Of a stretch of DNA of 18,921 nucleotides, positions 6,573 to 13,469 are shown piece by piece. The translations under genes and the position numbers were made by a program. The DNA comes from JACKFB01 sp041389525. Its GTDB lineage: Bacteria; Myxococcota_A; UBA9042; PHBI01; JACKFB01. Location: NCBI GenBank assembly GCA_041389525.1, contig JAWKRR010000092.1, forward strand, positions 1 to 18,921. The letters run 5' to 3'. Below the pieces are notes generated by a model. It worked only from the letters and a program-made list of their open reading frames with translations, ran no database searches and was not told the DNA's origin. Positions within the stretch are counted from its first letter, which is position 1. Each line of letters starts with the position of its first letter.

Positions 6573-8984
6573 CTAGGGGTTTCGGCCCGCCCACGCGCTG
6601 GGCTCCGGTCCCAGCTGCACCCGCAGGACGCCGCCCTTCGCGAGGGTGGCGTGGTCGATGCGCGAGGCCGTGATCGGCGCTCCGTTGAGGGTCACGGACT
6701 GGATGTAGCGGTCGTCCGGGTTCTGCCGCGGGGCCTCGATGACCAGCGGCTCACCCGGATACCAGCCCGGGTGCAGGTGAATCGTCGCCTTGTCGAAGAG
6801 CGGGGCGCCAAGCTCCCAGGTCGGGTCGCCGGGGGCCAGCGGGTACAGGCCGAGCGAGGCCAGGACGTACCACGCCGACATCGAGCCGGCGTCGTCATTG
6901 CCCGGCAGCCCGCCGGGGTCGTCGCTGTAGTGCTCGGCGAGGACCCGGCGCACGCGATCCTGGGTGCGCCAGGGCGCTCCGGCCGCGTTGTAGAGCCACG
7001 GGATGTGGAAGCTCGGCTGGTTCGACGGGTCGTAGTGGCCGCCGTCGAAGAAGCCGTCGAGCCGCTCGATGAAGGCCTGGTCCCCGCCCATCAGCGCGAT
7101 GAGCCCGGGGACGTCGTGGGGGACGAAGAACGAGTAGATCCAAGACGACGCCTCGGCGAAGTGGTTGGCGTCGCTGGTGTCTGCCGGGTCGAAGGGCTCG
7201 ATCCACGACCCGTCGCCGTGCCGGCCCTGCATGAACCCATAGGCCGGGTTGAAGTGCTCAGCGTAGTTCTTGCCCCGGGCGTCAAAGCGCGCGCGGGTCG
7301 CCTCATCTCCCATCGCCTCGGCGAAGCGCGCGGTGACCCAGTCGTCGTATGCGTATTCGAGGGTCATAGACGCCGATTGGGTCGGGTCGCACTCGCCGGG
7401 GACGTACCCCTTTTCGATGTAAGCGGGGACGGTGCCGAGGTTGAAATAGCCGCAGAGGCCCTGCTCTCCCGGGTTCGGGTTGTCCTCCATGCCGGCCTTG
7501 ATCATGGCCTCGAGGGCAAGCGCGCCGTCGAAGTCGCGGAAGCCGCGCTGCCACGCGTCGACCAGGATGGGGATGGCGTGGTTGCCGATCATCACGCGCG
7601 AGTAGCCCGTCGCGCTCCAGGTGCACTTTGGCAGCCAGCCGCCCTGCTGGTAGCGCAGCAGAATCGAGCGCGCGACCGGGCCGCGGGTCTCCGGCTCGGT
7701 CAGCGCGGCCAGGGGGTGGCTGGTGCGGAAGGTGTCCCACATGCACCAGTCATCGGTGTAGAACGCGAAGCCCGCGTCGCGCACGGTCTCGGGCTTGCCG
7801 CCGGTCGGGCTCTGGAAGGCGCCGTCGGCCTCGGTGGCGTCGGTGGGCTGAAACATCGAGTGGTAGAGGGCGGTGTAGAAGATGCGCCGCTGCCGCTCGG
7901 GGCCCTCGACCTGCACGCGGTTGAGGCGGCTGTTCCACTCGGCGCGGGCCGCTTGGCGCACGGTGTCGAACCCGCGGCCGTCCAGGTCGGTCGCGAGGTT
8001 GAGCCGAGCGTGCTCCACGTCGATCAGCGAGATGCCGACACGCAGTTCGATGGTCTCGCCCGCCGTCGTGGCCCACTCGCCGAACGCGACGAGCCGCGAG
8101 CCCTCGGCGCTGAGCTGCGAGCTCGGCACGGGGCCGGCGGGAGTGGCTAGGCCCGCCTGCGCGAAGGGGCGTGAGGCCTCGACGCGGAAGTAGACGTGCA
8201 TCTCGCCGGTCGTCCCCTCGTCATCGGTCAGGGTTAGCCCCAGCAGGGGGTGGACTTGGTAGGCGCCGTGGCCCTCGAAGGCGTTGTCGCCGACCCGCGT
8301 CACGCTGCCGCCGATGGAGCTGCCGTTGGAGTGGCCGAGGTCCAGGACGACGCGCGCGGAGTCGGACGCGGGGAATGTGTAGCGGTGCAGCGCCGCGCGT
8401 CGGGCGGCCGTGAGCTCGACCCGGATGCCGTCGTCGGCCAGGGTCACCGCGTAGTAGCCAGGTTCGACGACCTCGGTGGCGTGGCTGAACTCCGAGCGAT
8501 AGCCCGTCGGCGTCAGGTCGCGCGGTCCGACCGTCGGCATCAGGAGAATCTGGCTGTAGCCGTTGCCCGAGCCGCCTGGACCTTCAAGCTGCGTGTGGGT
8601 GAACCCCTGAATCGCCGTCGCGCCCCAGTCGTAGGCGTCGATGCTGCCGGATTCGTTGACCGTGTGGGGGCTGGGCCGCATGAGGCCGTGAGGCAGGAGC
8701 GGACCGGGGATCACGTTGCCGCCCCCACGGGTGCCGATGAGCGGGTCGACCAGCGAGACCAGATCGATCTCGTCGATGTGTAGCTCGGCGCGCGTGTCGG
8801 ACAGGATCTCGGGCGTTGATGTGTCGGAGTCGCTGACGGAGGCGTCGAGGTCGGCGCCTGCGGTGTCCGCCGGCGCGTGGTCAGTCGCGCTGGAGCAGGC
8901 GCCGGCGGCCAGAGCCGTGAGCAGCGCTGTCAGCAGCACCGGCAGCGGTCGGGTGCGGGTGGGCGTCGAGGTCGCGCTGAACAT
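6573..8984 (-). CDS. GH92-family alpha-mannosidase-like lipoprotein (803 aa)
   Basis: The signal peptide ends at Cys30 (LAAGAC), followed by an Asp/Ser/Thr-rich spacer to about residue 70. The GH92 N-terminal domain starts at VDPLIGTRGGGNVIPG and includes GFTHTQLEGPGGSGNG. The C-terminal (alpha/alpha)6-type domain contains DDWCMWDTFRTSHPL, the TLEYAYDDW segment with Glu543 (matching the general acid of characterised GH92 enzymes), and GNDDAGSMSAWYVL with Asp697-Asp698 (general base region). Known GH92 enzymes are calcium-dependent exo-alpha-mannosidases acting mostly on alpha-1,2/1,3 linkages, for example on yeast mannan or N-glycans; the exact linkage here is unknown. Length of about 800 is normal. 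A GGGAG ribosome binding site lies 10 nt before the ATG. No other glycan-use gene is adjacent, so this is not a visible PUL. Confidence 0.93.
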   Translation of the reverse strand: MFSATSTPTRTRPLPVLLTALLTALAAGACSSATDHAPADTAGADLDASVSDSDTSTPEILSDTRAELHIDEIDLVSLVDPLIGTRGGGNVIPGPLLPHGLMRPSPHTVNESGSIDAYDWGATAIQGFTHTQLEGPGGSGNGYSQILLMPTVGPRDLTPTGYRSEFSHATEVVEPGYYAVTLADDGIRVELTAARRAALHRYTFPASDSARVVLDLGHSNGSSIGGSVTRVGDNAFEGHGAYQVHPLLGLTLTDDEGTTGEMHVYFRVEASRPFAQAGLATPAGPVPSSQLSAEGSRLVAFGEWATTAGETIELRVGISLIDVEHARLNLATDLDGRGFDTVRQAARAEWNSRLNRVQVEGPERQRRIFYTALYHSMFQPTDATEADGAFQSPTGGKPETVRDAGFAFYTDDWCMWDTFRTSHPLAALTEPETRGPVARSILLRYQQGGWLPKCTWSATGYSRVMIGNHAIPILVDAWQRGFRDFDGALALEAMIKAGMEDNPNPGEQGLCGYFNLGTVPAYIEKGYVPGECDPTQSASMTLEYAYDDWVTARFAEAMGDEATRARFDARGKNYAEHFNPAYGFMQGRHGDGSWIEPFDPADTSDANHFAEASSWIYSFFVPHDVPGLIALMGGDQAFIERLDGFFDGGHYDPSNQPSFHIPWLYNAAGAPWRTQDRVRRVLAEHYSDDPGGLPGNDDAGSMSAWYVLASLGLYPLAPGDPTWELGAPLFDKATIHLHPGWYPGEPLVIEAPRQNPDDRYIQSVTLNGAPITASRIDHATLAKGGVLRVQLGPEPSAWAGRNP

Positions 8985-9410
8985 TGCGGGCGGGCTCCCG
9001 GTCGGTGGGCTTGGGTCCGGAGGATACGCACGAGGCGGGGTCGAGGGCTACGCTGACGCCGCTCGACCACGCCGTCAGTGGGCGCGCGCTGGCACGAAGC
9101 GCGAACGCTCGGAGTGAGCGCGGTTGCTCGGGCCGCCCGCGCAGGCTAAGGAGTTGGTTCGAAATCCGGGTGGCGGCAGCGCGTGGAAGCGCCCCAGCCG
9201 GGGGCTCGGGACGAGCGACGCGGCCTCTGCAGGCGCCGCGATTCCGAGTAGCGTTCGTGGGGATGAGTCCGCAGGGCAGATGGCGCAGGTACCGTGAACC
9301 AACGACTCAACGCATGTGGGCCGCACCTATCTTCGGGCACCGGCGCGATGCCGGCCGCTGCGGCGCCGGCCGCCGCGACGCACCGAGGGGGGCTGCGACC
9401 GGCCGGCGCG
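8985..9410. other. Intergenic region between divergent GH92 and barrel/lipoprotein genes
   Basis: For the minus-strand GH92 gene, a TATCCT box (9021-9026) could be a -10 element, but no -35 is evident. For the plus-strand gene I see no convincing promoter. The stretch carries an imperfect CTGACG/CGTCAG hairpin around 9050-9076. A 13-bp direct repeat, CCGGCGCGATGCC, at 9340-9352 and 9403-9415 surrounds two in-frame ATGs. No RNA gene was seen. Confidence 0.4.
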
Positions 9411-10112
9411 ATGCCCGTTCGAGGCGGTGGGCGACGAGGTCGGCGGCTCGTCGAGGCTGCTGCGGCCCTGTCCCTCGGCTGGGTGCTGCTGGGATGCCCG
9501 AGCGTGGCGCGCTTCAACCGAGCTGAGCCCATCGAGAAGGGGCAGGTCGAGCTGACCTTGGCGCCGGCGCTGGCGGGGCCGTCGGATGGCTTCGAGGTCG
9601 AGACGGAGGGAGAGCCTTACGTGGGCTCGGAGCAAGGTATCAACTGGTTCCCCTCGCTGGACCTGGAGGCGCGCTATGGGTTCGGAGAGCGGGTGGACGG
9701 CGCGGTGACGCTGCGCAACATGGGCACCACGCTTGGCGCGGACTTGAAGCTCGCGTTGGCTCGAGGTCGGGTGGGTGCTGTGGCCTTCGACCCGGCCGTG
9801 CAGGTCGGCCTCGACGGGAGCTATCTGGGCATCGAGGCGCCGCTGCTCTTCGACGTGAAGGCGAGCCGCATCGTGACACTCACGCTCGCGCTGCAGTACA
9901 CCGGCCTCTGGGTCGTCGGCGTCGGGTTCGACCACCTCGTCGGCGGCACCTTCGGCGTCGAGGTCGTGGTGACCAACTTCTTGCGCGTGCAGCCCTACGT
10001 GAGCGTCTTCGTGTGGCTGGATCCGCCTGATCCGGCCTACACCGCCCGCTACTTCTCGGGCGGGCTGGCCTTCAAGCTGCCGTTGCGTCGGCTGCGCGCG
10101 ACGGCCCAATAG
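9411..10112 (+). CDS. Putative outer-membrane barrel-like or lipoprotein, unknown function (233 aa)
   Basis: The start is uncertain. The frame is open from GTG 9294 and ATG 9348, but ATG 9411 gives a normal signal peptide: MPVRGGGRRGRR, a hydrophobic core, then LLGC with Cys29. The mature part is rich in alternating hydrophobic/polar segments that look like amphipathic beta strands, for example VDGAVTLRNMGTTLGADLKL, IVTLTLALQYTGLWVV and FGVEVVVTNFLRVQPYVSVFVW. It ends in strand-like FSGGLAFKLPL. This suggests a small barrel or a lipid-anchored beta protein of the outer membrane. I do not recognise a family. It converges on the PilZ-like gene with 69 bp between stops, in which a perfect GCGGATCCGC palindrome (10116-10125) is the only structure noted. 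Confidence 0.6.
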   Translation: MPVRGGGRRGRRLVEAAAALSLGWVLLGCPSVARFNRAEPIEKGQVELTLAPALAGPSDGFEVETEGEPYVGSEQGINWFPSLDLEARYGFGERVDGAVTLRNMGTTLGADLKLALARGRVGAVAFDPAVQVGLDGSYLGIEAPLLFDVKASRIVTLTLALQYTGLWVVGVGFDHLVGGTFGVEVVVTNFLRVQPYVSVFVWLDPPDPAYTARYFSGGLAFKLPLRRLRATAQ

Positions 10113-10181
10113 TCGGCGGATCCGCGGCGGGCCAGGCGCGGGCCGGTCACGCCAGCGCTCGCCGGCGTCGCCGAAGGGCGG

Positions 10182-10610
10182 TCAGGCGTCGATGCCTTGT
10201 AGTGCTGCCGCGAGCACGTCCTGATCGTGAGTCATCAGGGGCTTTCGGCGCGCGAAGGGCCAGCCGGCGCGTGCGGGGGCCGTCTTCGCCGCCGGCACCG
10301 AGTCCAGCAGCGCCACGCGGGCCTCGACGCTGAGCTCGGCGTCGAGGAGCACCAGAAAGCGGAACGGCGCGTCGGCAGCGACCATGACGTCTTCCCGCGA
10401 CGCGACCACGCGCGCCTCGAAGCGCTCGAGCACCGCGTGCTGCACGGGAGCGTAAGGAAACACGGTGAGCATGGTCCCGGCGGGGTAGGCTATGCCGGAG
10501 TCGACGAGGAGGCGCGGGCCTTCCACGCGCAGCAACCACCCCGCGTTGAGGGCGTCGTCCTGGCGGAGCAAGAGCTCAAGATGGCGTCGTCTATTGGTGG
10601 TTTGGGGCAT
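10182..10610 (-). CDS. PilZ-like small protein (142 aa)
   Basis: The ATG at 10610 is chosen because GGAGG stands 8 nt upstream of it; a longer open frame to 10730 runs through a terminator and is not credible. The product begins MPQTTNRRRHLELLLR, followed by strand-rich sequence: WLLRVEGPRLLVDSG, GTMLTVFPY, FEARVVASREDVMVA and FRFLVLLDAELSVEARVALL. The order, a basic N-terminal motif, then beta strands, then an F-x-F-L-x-L ending with a helix, resembles PilZ domains that bind cyclic di-GMP. However, the usual DxSxxG is not clearly present (VDSGIA is the nearest), so binding is doubtful. It is likely cytoplasmic. It could equally be an unrelated small beta protein. It lies downstream of the cysteine-rich surface protein but is probably transcribed separately. 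Confidence 0.55.
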   Translation of the reverse strand: MPQTTNRRRHLELLLRQDDALNAGWLLRVEGPRLLVDSGIAYPAGTMLTVFPYAPVQHAVLERFEARVVASREDVMVAADAPFRFLVLLDAELSVEARVALLDSVPAAKTAPARAGWPFARRKPLMTHDQDVLAAALQGIDA

Positions 10611-10671
10611 CGCGGTCGCCTCCAGCGTCGAGTGTGCCGAGGGGCCGAGTGTCCGCTGAAACCGCGTAGAC

Positions 10672-10728
10672 GCAAGAAACACGAACGCCACCGGCGCTGA
10701 CCTCGGAGGGCCCTCGCGGGTGGCGTTC
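10672..10728 (-). terminator. Intrinsic terminator after the Asp-tetrad surface protein
   Basis: Reading on the minus strand, GAACGCCACC (10728-10719) pairs perfectly with GGTGGCGTTC (10692-10683), a 10-bp stem. The 26-nt interior contains a further GAGGGCCCTC palindrome. The stem is followed by a T-rich run GTGTTTCTTG (10682-10673). It lies 62 bp after the stop of the surface protein and before the PilZ-like gene, which would separate their transcripts. Confidence 0.6.
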
Positions 10729-10789
10729 ATGAGCGGATCATCGAGGTCGGCGGACGCACTTGGCGAACGCCGACCCCGACATCAGACCA

Positions 10790-12412
10790 CTACTCGACGG
10801 CGCAAGCCGTCGGGAACTCGGCGCTGCACTCGGTGCAGACGTCCGCGCAGCAGTCCTCGAAGTCGAAGCAATCCACGTCGCAGTTGCAGGTCGCAGGACC
10901 CTTGAACACGCCGCAGAGACCGACGCACGAATCGCCGTCCAGCGCCTCGCAGGTGGCCGTGTCGCCGAGGTCCAGGCAGAGCAGGTCGCCGTCACACGTG
11001 CCGCACTCGCCGCCGCAGCCGTTGTCGCCGCACGCCTTGCCGTCACACGCGGGCACGCAGGACTCGCAGGTCTGGCCCGCATTGCAGATGTCGCCGGCCG
11101 AGCAGGTCCCGCAGCTTCCGCCACATCCGTCGGTGCCGCAGGTCTTGCCTTCGCAGTCGGGGACGCAGAGTCCGCAACCCGCAGGTGCGGGGTCGGTAAA
11201 GACGTCCGCGCATACGTCGCAGATGTCCGCGCAGCAGTCGCCGAAGGAGAAGCAGCTGCTCTCGCAGTAGCACGCGCCGGGCTGCTCTCCATCGCTGCCG
11301 CACTTGTCAGCGCAAGTGATCGGCCCGCAGGTGGCGTCGGCGCCGCAGGCGGAGCCATCGTCGCAGTGTCCGCACACGCCGCCGCAGCCGTCGTCGCCGC
11401 ATGCTTTTCCTTCGCAGCTCGGCGTGCACACCGGGCAGTCGTCGGGGGCGGGGTTCGGCATTCCGCAGGTCAGCGGGTAGGTCCCGCTCGGGTCAGCCCC
11501 GATGAAGCTCTCACTGCAGCTGTAGTAGCCGTTGGCAGCGTCCCAACCGCACGAGTTGGTCTCGCAGATCCCGACCTGCAGCGCACCGGCCTCAAACCAG
11601 TACACCTTGCCGTCCGAGCCGCAGCAGCCGGCGAGGCCATGGGCAGCGTCGCAGCTAAGCGGCATCTCATTGCCCTCAACCGTCACGCACACGTTGAACG
11701 AGTTGCACTCCTGGCCCGCGCCGCACGCCGGGTTGCAGCCCTCGACGGTGTCGGGGGTGGTGTCCTCGACGGTGTCGGTGGTGGTGTCCTCGACGGTGTC
11801 GGTGGTGGTGTCCTCGACGGTGTCGGTGGTGGTGTCGGCGACGGTGTCAGTGGTGGTGTCGGCGACGGTGTCGGGGGTGGTGTCGGCGACGGTGTCGGTG
11901 GTGGTGTCGGCGACGGTGTCCGCGGTGGTGTCGGCGACGGTGTCCGCGGTGGTGTCGGGCACGACGTCCGCGGTGGTGTCGGGCACGACGTCCGTGGTGG
12001 TGTCGGGCACGACGTCCGTGGTGGTGTCGGGCACGACGTCCGTGGTGGTGTCGGGCACGACGTCCGTGGTGGTGTCGGGCACGACGTCCGTGGTGGTGTC
12101 GGGCACGACGTCCGTGGTGGTGTCCGGCGTGGCGTCGGGAGTCGCATCCGTGGTGGTGTCCGGCACGACGTCGGGAGTCGCGTCCGGCGTGGTGTCCGGC
12201 ACGACATCTGGAGTCGCGTCCGGCGTGGCGTCAGGAGTCGCGTCCGGCGTGGCGTCGGGAGTCGCGTCCGGCGTGGTGTCGGCCGACGTATCTCCGCTCG
12301 CGTCACCCACGGTGTCAGCCACCACGTCGGCGCCGTTGTTCTTCTTCCCATCGTCGCATGCGGCGTGTGCAAACACACACAGCGTGAGCACTACCAAACT
12401 TGTTCTTTTCAC
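10790..12412 (-). CDS. Secreted Asp-tetrad stalk protein with cysteine-rich and somatomedin B-like domains (540 aa)
   Basis: GTG 12412 is chosen: an AGAGGG site lies just upstream and it gives a compact signal peptide, VKRTSLVVLTLCVFAHAAC. Cys19 may be lipidated, but His at -3 is poor for a lipobox, and signal peptidase I cleavage after AHA is possible. Residues 28-223 are 49 unbroken four-residue units with Asp always second (PDAT, PDTT, TDVV, ADTV, EDTT). Residues 226-326 hold a cysteine module including GCCGSDGKVYWF and SCGWDAANGYYSC, a type I associate with myxobacterial secreted proteins. Then come CGDDGCGG-type repeats at 329-362, 416-449 and 452-488, and somatomedin B-like domains at 367-401 and 496-529. 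It is probably a disulfide-rich surface protein held away from the cell by an acidic stalk. Its ligand is unknown. Confidence 0.85.
   Translation of the reverse strand: MKRTSLVVLTLCVFAHAACDDGKKNNGADVVADTVGDASGDTSADTTPDATPDATPDATPDATPDATPDVVPDTTPDATPDVVPDTTTDATPDATPDTTTDVVPDTTTDVVPDTTTDVVPDTTTDVVPDTTTDVVPDTTTDVVPDTTADVVPDTTADTVADTTADTVADTTTDTVADTTPDTVADTTTDTVADTTTDTVEDTTTDTVEDTTTDTVEDTTPDTVEGCNPACGAGQECNSFNVCVTVEGNEMPLSCDAAHGLAGCCGSDGKVYWFEAGALQVGICETNSCGWDAANGYYSCSESFIGADPSGTYPLTCGMPNPAPDDCPVCTPSCEGKACGDDGCGGVCGHCDDGSACGADATCGPITCADKCGSDGEQPGACYCESSCFSFGDCCADICDVCADVFTDPAPAGCGLCVPDCEGKTCGTDGCGGSCGTCSAGDICNAGQTCESCVPACDGKACGDNGCGGECGTCDGDLLCLDLGDTATCEALDGDSCVGLCGVFKGPATCNCDVDCFDFEDCCADVCTECSAEFPTACAVE
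11744..12331 (-). repeat. Coding tandem repeat, 12-bp unit x 49 with 24-bp higher-order units
   Basis: This segment encodes the Asp-tetrad stalk. Every 12 bp gives one tetrad with a GAC/GAT codon in second place. In the middle the repeat is nearly perfect at 24 bp (about six copies of the unit encoding PDTT-TDVV). On one side the 24-bp unit changes to TDTV-ADTT/EDTT, on the other to 12-bp PDAT units. Such arrays change length easily by slippage, so copy number may vary between strains. It has no spacers and is not a CRISPR. Confidence 0.95.
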
Positions 12413-12507
12413 GAGTCCCTCTCTCATTTCGTTGAGCCGAATCGGCCATCCCCGCCGGTCATTGACCACAGCGTCTTCTTGCTGTTGCGGTCCGCAGGGG
12501 GCGCAGA

Positions 12508-12528
12508 TTGTCGCAGAAAAGCCGACAA
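12508..12528. promoter_or_regulatory. Dyad upstream of the surface protein gene, possible operator
   Basis: TTGTCG (12508-12513) and CGACAA (12523-12528) form a perfect 6-bp inverted repeat with a 9-bp spacer, about 100 bp before the GTG at 12412. It overlaps the only plausible minus-strand promoter elements, so it could be a repressor site. Chance occurrence is possible. Confidence 0.3.
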
Positions 12529-12821
12529 ATGCAAGGTGTATCTGTCCTGGGCGGCCCTCCGGAGCCCCGCGGCAGCCTCAGCGGTGACCGGGGCAACTCA
12601 CGAAAACGACACGCGGAATGTGAATCCCCGCGGGTCGCGATGCCTCTCTCGACGCCGCGCCGCACTCGCAGCCGCCGTGCATGCACCCACGGCGGCCGCG
12701 CAAACGCCGTCGAAGCTCCGGCCGCGACCGCCGCAGGCTCGGCCGTGCGGGGTTCTCGGTGGCAGCGCGCCCTCTCGGATGCCTGCGCGCCGCCCTCCGC
12801 GCAGACCTCAGCCTCCTGCCA

Positions 12822-12851
12822 TTGCCACGCACCACGCGCTGCCGGTAGGCT
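12822..12851 (+). promoter_or_regulatory. Candidate housekeeping promoter for uspA
   Basis: TTGCCA (12822-12827; five of six matches to TTGACA) is followed by an 18-bp spacer and TAGGCT (12846-12851, TAnnnT type). The predicted start near 12858 leaves a very short leader before the GAGGAGG ribosome binding site (12862-12868) and the ATG at 12873. Confidence 0.5.
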
Positions 12852-12872
12852 CCGCGCAGCCGAGGAGGGCTC

Positions 12873-13310
12873 ATGGTCCGCAAAATCACCCGAATTTTGG
12901 TCCCTATCGATGGTTCGGAGAGTTCCGTCCACTCGGCGCAGTGGGCGGTTTCCCTCGCTGAGAGCACCGGGGCGACGGTGACGCTGCTCTACGTGTTTCC
13001 GATGACCGAAGGGCAGCAGTCCTCGCTCGAGGGCTTGTCCGACAGTGACCGCGAGCGCTGGGAGTTGGAGATCTCCGCAGAGGCGATGGAGCGCGTCGTG
13101 GCCGAGCTGCCGGAGACCGAGGTCAACGTCGCGCGCGCCGTCGCGCTGGGCGAGCCCCCCGCCGAGGTCGTGCGCTACGCTCGGAAAGACCGCACTGACC
13201 TCATCGTGATGGGCAGTCGGGGCACGTCGGCCTTCAGCGGCACGCTGATCGGCAGCCTGAGCATCGAGGTGCTGCACGCCACCGACATCCCAGTTACGAT
13301 CATCCACTGA
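12873..13310 (+). CDS. Universal stress protein, UspA family (145 aa)
   Basis: A single Usp domain of normal length. The N-terminal strand ILVPIDGS carries the conserved Asp13. The C-terminal nucleotide-binding motif G-x2-G-x9-G-S is intact (GSRG at 114-117, GS at 127-128), which marks the ATP-binding branch of the family (MJ0577 type) rather than the non-binding UspA type. The end is PVTIIH, typical of the last strand. Such proteins are cytoplasmic dimers linked to stress, hypoxia or growth arrest. The strong GAGGAGG ribosome binding site supports the start. It is followed at once by a hairpin that probably ends its transcript before the SlyD-like gene. Confidence 0.95.
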   Translation: MVRKITRILVPIDGSESSVHSAQWAVSLAESTGATVTLLYVFPMTEGQQSSLEGLSDSDRERWELEISAEAMERVVAELPETEVNVARAVALGEPPAEVVRYARKDRTDLIVMGSRGTSAFSGTLIGSLSIEVLHATDIPVTIIH

Positions 13311-13316
13311 ACCCCG

Positions 13317-13341
13317 GGGAGGCTCGATGTGAGAGCCTCCC
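13317..13341 (+). terminator. Terminator-like hairpin after uspA
   Basis: GGGAGGCTC (13317-13325) pairs perfectly with GAGCCTCCC (13333-13341) across a 7-nt loop, starting 7 nt after the uspA stop. The strong 9-bp GC-rich stem has no T-run after it, so it may act as an attenuator or an RNA-stabilising end rather than a classic intrinsic terminator. Confidence 0.55.
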
Positions 13342-13469
13342 GCGCTGAGAACCGCCCGCCGGTTGAACCCAGCGGGTTGCGGCGCGCGCGTCGCGACGCA
13401 GGCACCCTCAACGGCCCGGCTTGGGCCTGCGTCACCGCTACCCCTGATTTCCGCCTCCAGGAGCGCTTC

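Larger units (their letters stand above)
12413..12872. other. Divergent intergenic region between the surface protein and uspA
   Basis: It holds a uspA promoter candidate near its right end, an inverted repeat at 12508-12528 in a locally AT-richer stretch, and weak minus-strand -35/-10 matches overlapping that repeat (TTGCAT and GACAAT, 16 bp apart). Between about 12560 and 12820 I see nothing but GC-rich sequence with no credible gene. Confidence 0.5.

Noticed and set aside
9090..9105. Perfect -24-like TGGCACG on the plus strand considered as a sigma-54 promoter
   Set aside because: The -12 position reads GCGAA rather than TTGCW, and the next start codon is over 200 bp away.
10116..10125. 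GCGGATCCGC palindrome after the barrel-like gene
   Set aside because: A short palindrome with no loop or T-run; not enough to call a terminator or operator.
11744..12331. Regular tandem repeats considered as a CRISPR array
   Set aside because: Repeats are contiguous 12/24-bp units with no unique spacers and keep a coding frame; no cas genes are near.
10760..12961. 733-aa plus-strand open frame with GVGGGV and RGGVGHDV repeats
   Set aside because: This is the antisense of the Asp-tetrad stalk and cysteine repeats. The sense strand has signal peptide, ribosome binding site and ordered cysteine spacing, so the Gly-rich frame is a shadow.
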